From: Verticillium longisporum | Lineage: Eukaryota > Ascomycota > Sordariomycetes > Glomerellales > Plectosphaerellaceae | Direction: 5' to 3' | NCBI GenBank assembly: GCA_019188255.1 | Contig: JAETXT010000002.1 | Coordinates: 6,441,011-6,505,010 of the forward strand | DNA length: 64,000 nucleotides | Part shown: piece by piece, positions 31,761 to 45,120 of the stretch | Position numbering within the stretch: the stretch's first letter is position 1 | Layout: the number at the start of each line of letters is the position of its first letter | Position numbers and translations under genes: made by a program | Notes under the pieces: model-generated | What the model was told of the DNA's origin: nothing | Database searches by the model: none | Seen by the model: only the letters and a program-made list of their open reading frames with translations

Positions 31761-34700
31761 AGGCAGCGGGGGTTTCGTTCGGTTCACAGCCAGACGGCGG
31801 TTGCGGCGTTTGACAAGTGGTGAGTCGTGGCTGTTGTGTCCAGCACTCAGAAAAGCAAAGCCAACTGGTCAACGTGGTCGGAGAGCGGAGAGAGCGAGTA
31901 CGGTGATATGATTCGATTCGTGGTTGGGGTTCCGGACGAGTGGTGGTAAGCGGAGTCAACTGACGGAAGTGCCGTGTGGTTTTCTTTCCCCTTCGGCTTC
32001 TCCGTAATTGCTGCCAAGTGACTGACGATTCCTAAGGTGCGTGAAAACGAGTGTGTGGGTGAGTAAGGCAGGCAATTCGAGGCCGAGGGTGAAAATAAAC
32101 AAGCTGCGAATCGAAGTATCGTGGTTCCAAAAGCGAGTGAGGTGATATCGGTGATATCGCGCGCGAAGAGGTGCGTGGTAAACGATTGACTTGGGTTGGA
32201 TTGACGTGAGACGGAGGACGGGGAGGACGGACGGGAAGTGGTGGTGTTGAAAGGAGGCAGGGCAGGCAGGGTAGGTAAGGCCCGTCAGTGGTAAGGTAGT
32301 GGTCAGGCAAGGTCCCCGTGAGGAGAGCTATGGAAGAAGCAAAACTGCGTTGGCAGGCTAGCGGGCGACCGGGGCGAAGAGCGGGTTTCGTTAGTCAGGA
32401 ACAAGATCCAAGGTCAGTGACCGACTTGGTAGAGCAGTCGAGAGAGGATGGAAGGCGGAGGATGGGTGGGCGAGGAGACGGGCAGGGTGGAGAAAGGAGC
32501 GTGCTCTGTTCTGCTCTGCTCTGCTCTGATCCGATCCGAAGAGGGGACCGAGCGACACACGGACGAGAGAAGGACGAGAAGGATGACGGGGGTCAGGTTG
32601 GGTCATGGGTCATGATGGGCCTGATGGGCCTGATGGGCCAGGAACCGACGGCAAAGTGGAAGGATCAGGGGGGTTTGGGGGTTGGGCCAAGACAGGGGAG
32701 GGGGAGAGGAGTGGTGATGTGAGGTGAGGGGGGGGACCCTGGCTGGAAGCAAGGAGCATCCTGCGACGAAACGAACCTCTCCGATTTTATCTGGTCCTTC
32801 AGCTAATCTCGTGAAGCGCGTCATGGGGCGGGGGCCGCCCGAGGCAGAGGCAGAGGCAGAGGCAGGCGCGTCTTCGTGTCCAAGCCTGGATGTGTGTTGG
32901 GGGCTTGCTTGCTCGTCGTCGGTCTTCGTTCGTCGTTTGTCGTTCATCGCTGTTCAGTGTTCACTCATTGGCTTCTGGTGGGCACCCGGCGCGTCAGCGT
33001 GCATGTTGGTACCGAGATGGTGCTGAGCTGGCGGTTCAATGGTGTTGCCTCCGGCGAGCAGTAGCACCTGCAGCCCATGATCACCGGTGAAGCCTATTTT
33101 GGCCTCGCAGCTTCCTCCTCTGTTTATCTCGCATGCTTGCCGTTTCAAGGTGCCTTCCTCGGGCACTTTGGGTGAAGTGAGATGTGTACTGTTCCCCCCT
33201 CCTCTGGAAAGGGCGATCGCCATGGCGTCGATTGGTGTCCTTCCATTTATCTGAGGTGTAGCAGACAGAACACGGAGGATGCTGGCCTTGGCAGAACATA
33301 CGCAGTACGTCCGTCCCGTACCTTACAGTCCAGGGAAAGATTCCGGTCCGTCATCACATCACGATGACCGACCCCATAACCTTGTTCCGTGGCCCTCGCG
33401 AAGGGGAGGGCGTTCGTCTCTGCGTCTTACCTTACTTAACCCGAGACGATCCTGCCCCTCGGCGACCAAGGTCACTGCCTGTCCTGCTGAAGATCCCAAA
33501 GACAGTGACTGAGTGTGTGCAAAGACAAGTGGTTGAGCGCGGAAGCGACAGAGGAAGGACCGCAGCGCGTGGGAAGGAACCACCTGAAACAGATTCAAGG
33601 ACCTCTGCTGGTCACGCCACGCGCAGCGCGCTGAGAGAGCAAAGACCCAGTGTTTCGAAACGGAGAGAGACATTGCCCTTACTCGGACACCCAATAGAGG
33701 GGGGGCCCACACCTCTACCTTGGCTTAGCCTTGCCTTAGCCTCTTTGGCCCCCCCGTTGCTCTGTTCCTCCCCCCTGCTACCCCTGCCCTGGTCCTGCCG
33801 TTGATCCCTGTGCGATCCTTGCCGTTTGTGCCAGTTGTTTCCGTCATCTCATTAACTCCATCACCATGAGAGGCTTAGTGACGGACATTTCGGCACCGCA
33901 AAGTGGAGGAGCCAATCTTAATTATCGTGGTCGCACTGCGTTTGAGGTTGGAGCAAGAGGGCAAGAAGAGAGCCAGCAATAGCAACCAGGGGGAAATGCC
34001 CGTCACTGGCCCTGGACCTGGAGCCTCGAGCCTCGAGCCAAGCAACGATACGATTGCTCCTTCTTCAGAGTAAGCATCCAGTCAGCGTCAGAGTCGGGCA
34101 ATAACCTCCTGCTCCGAGGCAGTTACCCTCCCCCCTCATACACCGCGGACAGGTCATGATTCACGCGAGGCGGCGCCTGCCAATTCCAATTCAGCATTCT
34201 ATTGAAAAAGAAAAAAAATGAATCGCTTGCTCTCAGGCCATCAAATATAGCTGCCCGGAAAAGGCACCACCGAGGTAGGCAAGTCAGGGCATTCTGTGCT
34301 TTCCTGCCTGTCCCATCCACTCCAAGCAATATGGCTCCTCCGCCTCATTTTCTGCTTCTGGCTCCAATGGCCGACATGGCAATCAACAACCATCACCAGC
34401 ACAAAAACGCCCTGGTCGGTGCTATTCTGAGCTTCTGTTTCGTCTTGTCGTATTTGCGTGCATTGCCCGCCGCCCCTCGTTCGAGCACCCCCCCCCCCCC
34501 CTTCTCTCATCCCACTTTGTTCGCTTTTTTCGTCTGCCATCGCTTCACAGCCTCCCCCGTGGTGCAATCAATCTCGCCCTCTGTCGCGTCCCAAGGCAGC
34601 CCAGCGTGTGGCCCGCCCAGCAATGGAAAAGAGCCCTTGCGTTTCAACTTCATGACCCCTTCTCGGACAAAGCGCTCGCGAAGGCCGTCGGCCGATTGGC

Positions 34701-37700
34701 CTGGCACTGGCTTGACTGGGGCCTCCGTGCTGGCGGTTGGAACCACGATTGCGCTGGTGAGGTCCGAGGGTCTGCCAAAGACCGAGAGTTTGATGAGATG
34801 GCGCGTAACGGGCCTAGTCTCTGACCCTACCCCCTTTTCCTCTCTTACTTGCAACGAACAGCATGACCCATACAAAGCAGCAAGAGCTGACAGAATTGGT
34901 TGACATGGCAGTCGATGAACAAGGCTCCTCACCCTCTTGCCTTTTAGCCTCTACCCCTGACGGCAATCACCCTTTAACCCCTACATACTAACCTTACCCT
35001 CTTCCCCATCCAGGTGCTTGCGACAAGGCGCCACGTCTGTTCGTCTTGCTCTCAATCTTCTTTCGCTGTCGCTCCTCCTCAGCTGACAACGTCACAATCC
35101 TCTTCTCGGCCGAATTCCGCTGTCCCGGGCTTTCGGCTCAATCTCCTGGCACATGGCACACGGAACAGACGCGCCTGTTCTTGGTGTCTATCGGATCCAC
35201 GAGTCATTCCACGAAGCCAGCGCCCGTGGACCGCCTCAGTGGCGGCGGCACTTGGCGTGAGCCATAACACAGGGCCCCAAAGTATGCTCCGCCCCGTGGT
35301 CCGAGGCACCGGCGAAAGTTCAAGCGGCAAGACGCATGTCTAGCCCACATGGTAGCGATCTCCCGAGTCCCGGCGTCCGATCCCGACGGCATTCGGGCTC
35401 CACCCCACAACGCAAGCAGTAAGCAGCACAGAACAAACCTCCGAGCAAATTATGACAGAGTCGCTGTTCATTGACAAGTCGTCACTGGTGGCCGCCTGGT
35501 CTTGTTGTACTGGTCGTGTTTCACAACCGTCCATTTCGGGCGAAATTGCGGCGGCTGCCGCTAAGTCCCAACTGTTGAGGTCCACGACTCCTCATTTCGA
35601 TACCATCGGACGGATTCCTTAGCGTCACGCGTTGCCGGATCTAACCACTACAGAACCCATCGTGCCTTGCAGTCCGTTCGACGACCCATCTCCTTGCACG
35701 CCTAGCACTGCCCTTTCTAGCACCAACTCGGGCAATGTTGCGACTCCGCACAGATGATGGCACCAGAACAGCGGCCACCCGTCGCTCTTGCGTCTGTCAA
35801 AGAGTCTGTCAAAGCAGTCAGTCAAGGGAATAGGTCACGATCGCATCTTTAATTCCGAGCCGCGTCTTTCCTGCTTCGCGCGTCCAAGCGTCGAAGCAAG
35901 CCAAGAAGCCTTGGCTTCCCTCTGTTGCATCAATCTGAGACGTCCGTCTCTTTGTTTAGTTGGGCGCTGCCTCTGTCATCTTGGCTGGCATTGCAGCAGC
36001 CAGTGACTACTAGCGTCATCCGAAATCGGCCAACGTCTCAGCCCTCTCAATTGGGCATTGCTGTTCCAAGAACAGCACCAACATCGCCCAGGGCGTGGTT
36101 TCCTCGACAGACGATCGGCTACAGCCCCCCTTGTTTAGTGCCCCGTCCCCTGGCCTTGGGTTCACATCCCGACGTCCATCCCCTTTGTCCCCCCTTTTTT
36201 TGATTCAAGATCTGCCCTGTCGCCTGCCTATTGTGCTTCAAATCCTCCGAGCGTCTCCAACGGAGCTCACGATGGCACTGATGAGTTGACGAGCGCATGA
36301 CATCCCAAGCTTCGCTGCCAAGAGCTGCACCGCGTCGCCCGGACAGGGCGTTGCGTTTGCACGGGATCAACCCGTTGCAGCCCTGCCGTCCCCTTTTATG
36401 ACGGCAAGTCAGTGATGATCAGCATGAGCGGCCACCCAATCGGCACTTGATTAGCCGATTCGTTCGCATCACCACACTGTGTTTTGAAGGGACGTATACC
36501 GAGCATGAGAGCGCAAGCTTCTCTCCCTTCATTCGCTTCCATAGCAGAATGAGGCCAACATGCACATATGTGACCCATCAAGATGATTCCATGGCTGGAT
36601 GCCAACTAACTATTGGACACGTCCGCCACAAAGCGTGGACGAGCTACTTGGCTCTCGGAGATGATCAGCTGGCCGCGACACCCCGTGAGAGTCATTTCTT
36701 CACCCAACAGCGGAGCAACCCAGGATCAACCAAAACCATTCGTATACCTGTCCGTTTAGCGTGTAAGCGAGTCCATCCCTGACTGCCAGCATGCTCTCCT
36801 CAGTGTAAAGCCTCTGGTCTCTCAGGAAGCTCTTAGGTGGAACCTGACAGGACCAGTTTGTCACAAGAGGTTAGACCTTCAGCGAAATCAGCTCGTTTGA
36901 CTGGGCTTTCTAGGCAAAGTGGAAGTCAAAGCAGCGCTTGCATCCGCGGCAACGGCAGGCTGCATCCCAACCTTTTTACGCAAGTCATCGATAGGTCGGC
37001 TCGTCGATTGAGCTCCCGGAGGAACGGGACCTGGTGTCTGCACGTCATCCCTCAGACGCTTGGGCGCTGCTTGCAATTCGAGCCATGACTCGAAGACGGT
37101 CAGCATGCAATGGTCATGGCCATGGATGGCGTGTCTTCCTCATTGCGCCTCTTGAATAGGCTGGATATCATGCGCATAACGCCTTCGACCGTGTGCGGTT
37201 GTTATACTGGTTGATTGATCTGATGTGCGTTGTCGCTTCGGGCTTTGCTCCGGTGAAATACGAGGTGTCCGATCTGCGGTCTCCGATACGTAGCTCAGTC
37301 CGTCGTTTCGGTTGTTCGTATTAATATTGGAGATTGCATTTTCGTCACTAGCAGATGATCTTTTCGAGGCAAGTAGACCTCGAATTTATTGTGCACTACG
37401 TGAGGGCTTTTTTCAACGTCAAATTCGCCATTGGTCAACGCGGGTGGCATCGTCTGTGACTCTCTGTTCTCAGCATGGCCTCAAGGCCATGACATTAGAC
37501 AAGTGAAAGTATTTTCTGCGTCTACTTGAGTAGGGTCCTTAGACCTGGCATTCTGTAAGACGACACCAGGGAAGAGTATGCTGTAGTTCGGCGCGAAAAC
37601 GACACTGGTGATGTCGCGTCGAGGTCATGCCCAACCTTCCTCGTTCGTCTACATTGCTCTGCTCACACTTTTTTATCGGCTGGGAGGCAATCCCAGGGCC

Positions 37701-39704
37701 AATCACCTCATTTTTCTTGGCTGTGATACTCCATTCATTACTCAAGGTGAGCCTCATCCGACCCGCACATACGGACTCACTAAAATGGCTGGGTACATGG
37801 CTAGACGGCGTGCGCCGTTGCTGATACTATTCGAAACACCGTCTGAGCAGCAGTGGGACAAGTGGCGCGCGGCATGGCGGTCCCACAGGCAAACATAATT
37901 TAGTATTCTTTTCACCATGTATTGCGGGTTGGCGTTGGCAACGGGAGGTCAACTTTTTGATATCCCTCCCGATTCTTACCAATGCATGACCCTCTCGTGT
38001 AGACGGATTTATTTCGCGCAGCTTCGAAAAGGCAATCTTCGACAGCAAGACCATGAAGCTGTCTTTGTGACCCTTTGCATTGGGTGGCCTCGGATTTCGG
38101 CTTACCATCACTACTGCATGGGGTTGGACTCATCGCGGCTTCGTCTGCAAAGAATTTTCACTACGACTTGTTCGCTTTCACGTGCTTGAATATGACCATA
38201 GAACCTGGCAGGATTGAATGAAGATGAGATGAATGCGTCAATACGGTCATTTGTTATCATGGCTGTCAGCCCGTGACCCTTGTGTACACATGGCTTGGGA
38301 GACGTGTGCGATGTGGCCTGTGATATTCTCCTGTGTTCCCAATATTCGGAGTTTCTCTTCTCTTCTGAGCATCTCCGCGGAATCGACATGTCCTGCGAGT
38401 CTCAGTGCTGGCGCAAACATAGTCGAATCTCGACCAAGGACCTCAAACGCCACTCAAGCATGTCTACATGAAGCCCGCTGCCAGCTCATCACGCCCCTGC
38501 CATCTTCTCCGTTCGCCGCCGACTCAGAACTGTCTGTCATACACGAAGCAAGCCACCGACTTGGAAGCAAACTGACGCTCCTTGATTGCGGACGTCATCT
38601 TTGTACGTTTCGTCTCGGTTTTGTAACACATCGCAACACCGTCCATGCCCTCCCAGTCAGACGCCTCCCTGAAGATTGGCCGCGGATGCTACAAATCAGG
38701 CAAGCATGTCATCATCTTTGGCTTCTAGGGGCGAACCAGCGGCAAGACAAGGGGGTTTCCATCATCTTTCAGCGTTCGGACTGCTGCATGTTGCCCTACC
38801 TGGTCATGTCGTTGGAAACAGGAGGGTCCTCTTCTAGAACCTGTGTATATTGTGTGACCATGGGCTTAAGCCACCCCTTGGCAAGTATGTATTCAGCAGA
38901 AGCAAACGAAACGCCTTGATCGACAAACGAGCGTCTGCATCATGCGAGTAAGCACCCTCTAGCCAGAGAAATCCCCCCGGTGGTTTGCTGACATGTTTGT
39001 GATGCCTGCCGCGAATCTTGCTGGTCCGGCCGTTTGAATGGCAAAACACGCCAACATCACCCAGGTGTCACAGTGGCTGCGTAGAGTCCATCAAAGAGCC
39101 TGCTGGCATCCGTCAGCAAAGATAGATCGACAGGATACACCATGACGAGTTCCCGAGAGCCACTGCGTGCGGTATGTTTGGCATTCAAGGCGCGCCCTTG
39201 GAGACGCAGTAACCTTGGTCCTGGGAGAGCCAGATGTGCAAGACATGTCATTCTATTCATCATCTCGACCATTTCGTTTCGACCACATTCTTCCCGGTTC
39301 CACTGCAGTTATCAAGAGGGCGACCACGCCAAAGGGTATCAGGTATCATGCTTCCAACCCCAGGTCCTAGTGCCGATCACCCCGCCGAGCAAGAAACGCA
39401 AAAATCTCATGGAAAGAACAAACGGAAAGCTCGCACGGGCAGGCTGAGGAATCCCCGAAAAAGGGGTCCCGGTCTCTTCTCCTCCCAAATTATCCCATCA
39501 CGTAGAGTCATCATCATGGGCTGGAAAAAATGCCAACCTGACCTGAAAGTCAAACGCTTGCCGAAGTCTCATGCATATGCCATCACCCGTCGCCCCCCCT
39601 AATAAAAAAAAAAAGCTTGACGTCTCCCGTCCCCCTCACGCTCTTCTTCACGGTCAAAGATGAGGCCAAGGAGGGAGTCAAACAGAGAAGAGTGAATGAG
39701 CACG
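31761..39704. other. Long gene-poor region upstream of the C2H2 gene
   Basis: Nearly 8 kb of normal base composition with many stop codons in all frames and no recognisable protein, rRNA or tRNA. The longest open stretches (34202-34903 and 38233-38919, plus strand) have no protein-like pattern. Features seen: tetra/pentanucleotide ctgct repeats near 32508-32526, homopolymers (eleven C at about 34490; ten or more A at 39604-39613), and gctcgagcctcgagcc repeats at about 34022-34037. It may hold an extended promoter, long leader or non-coding transcripts, but nothing in the sequence proves this. Confidence 0.5.
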
Positions 39705-42017
39705 TCAGTGCCTGCGCTTCTTCTTCGGCGGTGGTTTGAGCGGCCACAGGAAATACTGTCCCCAGCGGGGATCCCACCTCGCATCGAGCACCTGCCAGTG
39801 GAGCGGCAGAACAGCGGGCTCGCAATTCTCGTCCCGGCCGATGGTCCAGTGGCCCTGGTACCAGCAGTTGCTGGACGCGTCCCACGCGAAGCTCTCGTGG
39901 AACACCCTGCCCTGGGGCGGGTCCATGTAATCCAGCCACTGGGCGTGCTCGGCCTTGTTGGCGGGGTTGCAGATCTGGCTCGGATCGAGTTTGGTGCAGT
40001 CGGACTTGGACACGATGGGTTTCCCGGCGGCGTCGCGGTCGTTAAAGATGAACATGAGGCGCGCGCTGATTTCGAGGTCCAGTTCGCTGAGGAAGCGGCC
40101 CTTTTTGACGCGGTCGATGAGACCCAAGACGAGAGCCTTGTGTGGCCACTTCTGGGCGGACAGGAGGTGTTGCTAGGAAGAGTCAGTCAAGCCAGCACCG
40201 CAATGCTCAACGGAACTACGAGCTGACCCTCATTTCTGGAAGACTGCTCGTGATGAACGGGCAGTTATCCATGATGCACTTGTACGCTTGTTTGATGAAC
40301 CCCTTGGCCAGTCCAGGCGGACAGCACCATCCGTCGTTGCCGTCTTCAAACTTCATGTCGTTGTGAGCATTCCGTGGAACGCACACATCGCATAAGCCTC
40401 TGACGCAGGGCTTCTTGCCGCTGTCATGGTCGAGGTACCAGTGCACCTGGCACAAACAGGTCAGTCCACCATCGCGAAGGACAGGGGAGGGGTGGACGGA
40501 ATAAGGGAACCAAGCATACCTCTCTGCAGCCAGGGCGCGTATGGCCCGGATCTCCTTTCTTGGCAGCTTGGGGCTGTCAAAGTCAGCCAAGGGGGGCTTT
40601 CCAGGTGAGACTGGTAGCAGGGGGAAGCTCTTACCACGCGATGCAGTTTTCGCTCTTCGGTATTGTCCTCTCTGAACAACCTCCTGTTCTCAAGTGACAC
40701 GCCCTTCCACCGCAGGCAACATTGCTTGCAGACGAACATGGCCGTGTGCTGCAGGGGATGCTGTACCGGGGTCTCAGCCTCGGTCTCCTGCGTTTCCCAT
40801 CCGATGCCCGTGCCGTATCGTTTTCGCCCGTCCGTCAAGCCATAGTAATCCGTGGTCCAGCCGTGAGATGGCACATCTCCTTCGACAATGGAGATCGAGT
40901 CGAAAACTTTTGTCGGCGTCTCGATCACCTCTGATTCCTCCTCCGACTCGGCCTCTGAATCTCCCCTGGACTCGTCCGCATTTTCACCCGCATCCGCGAC
41001 TTGCGCCTGGCCTTCTTTACCCTTGTCGCTAGCCCTAGGGTCATCTTGAGATGCAACCTCAGCGCCCTTGTTCTTGGTCTTGGGCTTCCTCATAACCTTG
41101 GACTTGCCCTTCGTCCTGGCGTTTTCCTTCAGTTTCGCCCTGAGCTTAGCGTTGAGCATGGCTCTAGGCCTATCCAGCAGATGGTCCTCAAGGGCACTCA
41201 ACTGCCTGTCCTCAAAGTCGAACTGGTCTTCGACTTCGGCTTCCGGCTGCTGCCTCGCGTCTACGGAAGCATGATGGGGCTGATCCTGCGTCTCATCCAA
41301 CGGCTCGCTGGACGCTTTCCTCTTCTTCTTCGCCTCCTCCTCGACCCCCCTGAGGAAGGTGTCGACGTGTCCGTGTATACCAACAAGCACCTGGCGGATT
41401 CGATTTGGGTCAAGGTCACTGAGGGCGCTGGGGTTGATCGACATGACAGCTGGGTCGAATACGGCTTGCTGCTGCTGCTGCTGCTGCTGAGGCGGCGGCG
41501 GCGGAGGAGGTTGCGGCGTCTCATACGATGAACAGGCGTCGATGGAGACTGGTGGCGCCGCCGGTTCGAGGTCCTCGTCAAAGCCGGGATCCGTAGGCGT
41601 CAAGAACTGGGCACCGGGCGGCGTCTCGAGGGCGGCGGGCAGCAGGACCGTGGCGTAAGAGCCATCTGGGCCCGACCCAGCCCAGGCCTGCTGCTGCTGC
41701 TGCTGCTGCTGCTGCGTTGACGTGTGGGGGCCGCCGTAGAAATGATCCGGGTGGACCTGGTACTGCTCATGCTCCTGTTCCTGCGGTGACCGCTGATGCG
41801 CATACGGGTCGTACTCTGTCATGGCGGGCGCCGTGTGAGCTGGCGCGTCGAAACGGGGGTGGCCATGCGGCTGGCCGCGACTCATCTGCGACGGCGGCGG
41901 GGGTGGCATGCCCCAAGACTGCTGTGGTGCGAGGTGGGCATTGTACGGCACCGTGAAGCCAGAAAACCTGTGATCTCCAAAGTTGGGCTGCGGCTGAGGC
42001 GTGACGGTGAGGCTCAT
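39705..42017 (-). CDS. Nuclear protein of unknown function, polyQ with Cys-rich C-terminal domain
   Basis: Four exons (42017-40635, 40573-40520, 40446-40228, 40172-39705) code 707 residues; all introns are GT-AG and the frame is kept. Residues ~1-190 are Pro/Gln-rich, with two polyQ runs (near 41695-41713 and 41466-41487). A basic stretch (~250-390: KKKRKASS, RKPKTKNKGAE) and an acidic Glu/Ser stretch follow. The C-terminal half (~440-707) is a defined domain with paired Cys (MFVCKQCCLRWKGVS, CVRGLCDVCVPRN, WCCPPGL, CIMDNCPF) that could bind zinc, then KALVLGLIDRVKKGRFLSEL and DYMDPPQGRVFHESFAWD. The protein ends PPKKKRRH, a classical nuclear localisation signal. I do not recognise the family. 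The start is the first Met after the leader (MSLTVTPQPQP). Confidence 0.8.
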
Positions 42018-42719
42018 TTTGGAAGCGCGAGGAGGGCCCGGTCTGATCTGTAGGGACCCGAAGAGACCGAAGTGTGTGTGAGAGAGTGAGAAAGAGAGAC
42101 TGGTGATAAAAATGGAACCGTGTGAGAGTTGAGAGAGCGAATCGCCAGTGAATGCGAAAGCTGGTGGTCGCCGGCTTGAAAAGGAACTGATGCGCACCCT
42201 TGACGTTACACAGCAGCTTGATGTTTGGGCCACGACCAATATCTGACAGCACCAGCACCAGCACCAACACCAGCAGCACCAAGAGATCGAGGCGGTGGAC
42301 GAAGGACGTTGCCTTGTCAGCGTCTGCGCTCGGCAGGGCAGGCAGATCTGTGGCGCAGAGTAGGACGTAGGCAAAGCAAACGCGTTTGATCTTCTTGCTT
42401 TCCTCGTTTTCTCAGTCTCACGCTGTCTCCTCTGTGCCGGTGGTCAGATCAAGTCAGGCTCCGGCTTGCGCCCAGGGTCAGGCTGTATACTTGGGGGCGC
42501 AGAGGAGGAGCGGCTATCGGGTTCATGTGAGTAGTGCAGTGCAGAGTACCAGCCAGAGACATGCCTGTTCAATTGCAAGGCGCAACAACTGTCCGAGCGG
42601 CGTATCCTTGCTGATATGATATCTTGACGACAGGATGGTGGAAAAGGGACGGGCGTCGGGCCAGTGATGATGGTGAGATGGGAGCCCAGCCCACCATCAG
42701 CGACACAGACAGTGTAAAG

Positions 42720-42746
42720 CAAGGTACCTTGAGGCAAGGTACCTTG
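42720..42746. promoter_or_regulatory. Two copies of a 12-bp perfect palindrome
   Basis: CAAGGTACCTTG occurs at 42720-42731 and 42735-42746, spaced by 3 bp and each identical to its reverse complement. Shorter relatives centred on GGTACC occur at 47075-47084 (TAGGTACCTA) and about 51148-51155 (AGGTACCT), all upstream of genes. They could bind a dimeric factor, which is inference. Confidence 0.5.
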
Positions 42747-43768
42747 GGATAGGTCAGGTAGGGTCACACAAAAGGGAGGTTTTGGTATGGTGTCACGGCA
42801 TAAACATCGCGACGCCAACCCATCCATGCGTCGTTTCCCTCCACCCATCTCCTGGCCAAAAAGAAATGGGAGCCATGTATTGCATCAGTCAGAAAGTTAG
42901 GCGGGGCGGCGTTGGGTCATGGATGATGGGCTTCTGCTTTCCTCCGCTCCCCTCCTCCAACCTTCATCCCTCCCTGCTCCGTGTCACACCCGGCCGGCGC
43001 TCGTGTCTCCACGTTGCCTTGCGTCGAACTTTGGGCGAGTGAGATTCAGATCCATGCCTCACAAGTTCCTTTGACGTGCCCGCGCCAGCTTCACCCACTT
43101 GGTCCCCCCCCTCAAAGTGTGTGTGGAGATTGTTCAGGAAAGGCCCTCTCCAGGCCCAGCCGACGAACGAACAGCCCCCTGGTCCTCACCACCCCCGTCG
43201 ACCATCGGAGGATCGGGAAGAGAGAGGGGGGACCACACCCCTCCCATGTGCAGATGCGAAGAAGAGATCGATAGACATAATGACCAACGAGACGACTTAG
43301 ATCTGGTGGGTGACGGGCCAATGAAGCGCCGCAAAGCATTGGCAATCGTGGGACTATGGACCGTCCTTGGTCCTCTGCATGGCGCTCTCGTTGTAGCCTA
43401 GCCTGGGGGGGGGATGGGGGAAGCACTGGAGGCCGACCAGTGACTCTGGGACGACCTGGACGACTCATTGTTGACGAGCCTTGCTCAATGGCGATATTTT
43501 CTTTTTCCTCTCCTCACCTTGGGGCAACAGAGAGAGGCGCTTGCACGATCACGCGTCAAGGAAGGCTGAATTGGCCGGCCTGTCTGCTCCGCAGGCTATT
43601 GTCATGTCGCTCATCGCGTCCGAGACCGATAATCTTCGGCGTATGTACCGTACATGCCTGTTAGCAAGCCCTGTCTCAGAGGGAGTTATGTGTGAAGTAG
43701 TTGGTCTTGTCTCGTCGTCCATCATGTGTCCGGAGAGATTACTCCTCTGCCTCGTCCTGTACTGAGCT

Positions 43769-43837
43769 GTGTTTTGCTTTGCTTTGCTTTGCTTTGCTGT
43801 GCTTTGCTTTGCTGTGCATCGCTTTGCTTTGCTGTGT
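43769..43837. repeat. TTTGC pentanucleotide microsatellite
   Basis: Imperfect tandem array of about twelve units of ttgct with a few tgtgc variants over about 69 bp. It is probably a slippage product without function. Confidence 0.85.
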
Positions 43838-45075
43838 AGTGCGCGCTCTTCCCGCCCCGTGTCGGGAAACTCGTCTCCATGCTTGGTGCAAGGCTGATAA
43901 CGCCTCCCCTCTCTGACTATGGCCAAAAGCAGCAAGACAAGCCAGGAGAGGCGCCAGAGCTAATGAAACAGACATCAAGCCCATTGTGAACTGCCCCATC
44001 CGTATAGTAGAGAATGGGCATTTGACCGCGGCTCTACCCGTAAGCCAATGCCCAAAGGAGGCCCCTCCGCTCGACAACGGACAGGTCCACAATGCAGTTC
44101 AATCTAAAGACGTCGACATTGCTAACAGAAGGAGAGAGAGAGAAAGAAAGAGAGGGAGGGAGGGACGGTGCCAGGCGTGGGGTGCCGGCCCGTAAGACTA
44201 CGGGGCTTCTTCGAACACGCCTTCATGGTGCAGCATGCAAAACTTGTGCCGATGGCCACCAACCCAAGCTCCCGGTCAAGATCGATCCTGAAGAACCGTG
44301 ACATGTGCGTGCGTGCGTGCGCACGCGTGGGCGTGTTCCAATCGAAATCGGATCCCGCGGCTGCCAATACCCCCCGCCACGCTCTCAAGCAAAAGGCCCA
44401 GCAGTCCCCTGGTCAGCAACACGACCGGCCCCTGGGCTTTCGTCCCCTCTCACCGGCTCCATATCACTCACGGCACCATAAACAGGGATATTGATGTGCG
44501 AGAGAGGAAGGGGGGGGGAGAGCCTGGCCGTGGATGAGGCGGGAAACAAACTAGGGCACCCACACACTCTGGGCCCGCGAATGGATGCTACAAGACTAAT
44601 CATGGCGAAGCGAGGATGGATGGCTCTGCACTGGCGAAGAAAAAGGAAAACCGCACCCCCGGCGTCTCACCTGGGGCGGCCTGGGCGGAACCATCTCCCC
44701 GAACGAAGGATCGGCGCCAACGTGTTCCGCCGCCCCAACGTTATCCCAGCAACTTGGTCTCAAGTCGCGACCACATTCTTGCACCTGTCGCTCGAAATGC
44801 ACACCGGTCCAGCTCCAACTAGAGAGCCTCGAATATCTATTGCATGATGTTGCCTGAGGCAGCTTCGCGTGTCGCGGTGTGCTTGCTTGCGTCCCTCATT
44901 CATGTGCGTTCGACAATAACAGACAGTGCTTGCGCCATAGTGTTTCCTCGAGATCGGAGAGGAGCAGATCGAAAGAGTGGGACGATGGGTCTAGTGGCCA
45001 TGACCGCTGACCTTCGACAAGCGAGGCGATAGAACAGGACTTTTACCATTCTTCGGGTATCCCTCTGCCTAGGTA

Positions 45076-45120
45076 GTCTGGCTAGTTCAGCGGTAGCGTA
45101 ACGCCGCATGCTTGTCATTT
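45076..45120 (+). pseudogene. tRNA-like 5' half (remnant)
   Basis: Begins gtctggctagttcagcggta, which resembles an acceptor start plus D arm with an A box, and continues through gcatgcttgtcatt, which resembles an anticodon arm (possible anticodon GTC). No T arm with a B box (ggttcgattcc type) follows, and the 3' acceptor strand is missing. It is therefore a remnant at best. Confidence 0.3.

Noticed and set aside
34202..34903. 233-codon plus-strand frame
   Set aside because: Low-complexity text with no domain, and starts inside an A-rich run. Likely chance in GC-balanced DNA.
38233..38919. 228-codon plus-strand frame
   Set aside because: No protein-like pattern, no signal of introns or homology, and competing frames on both strands.
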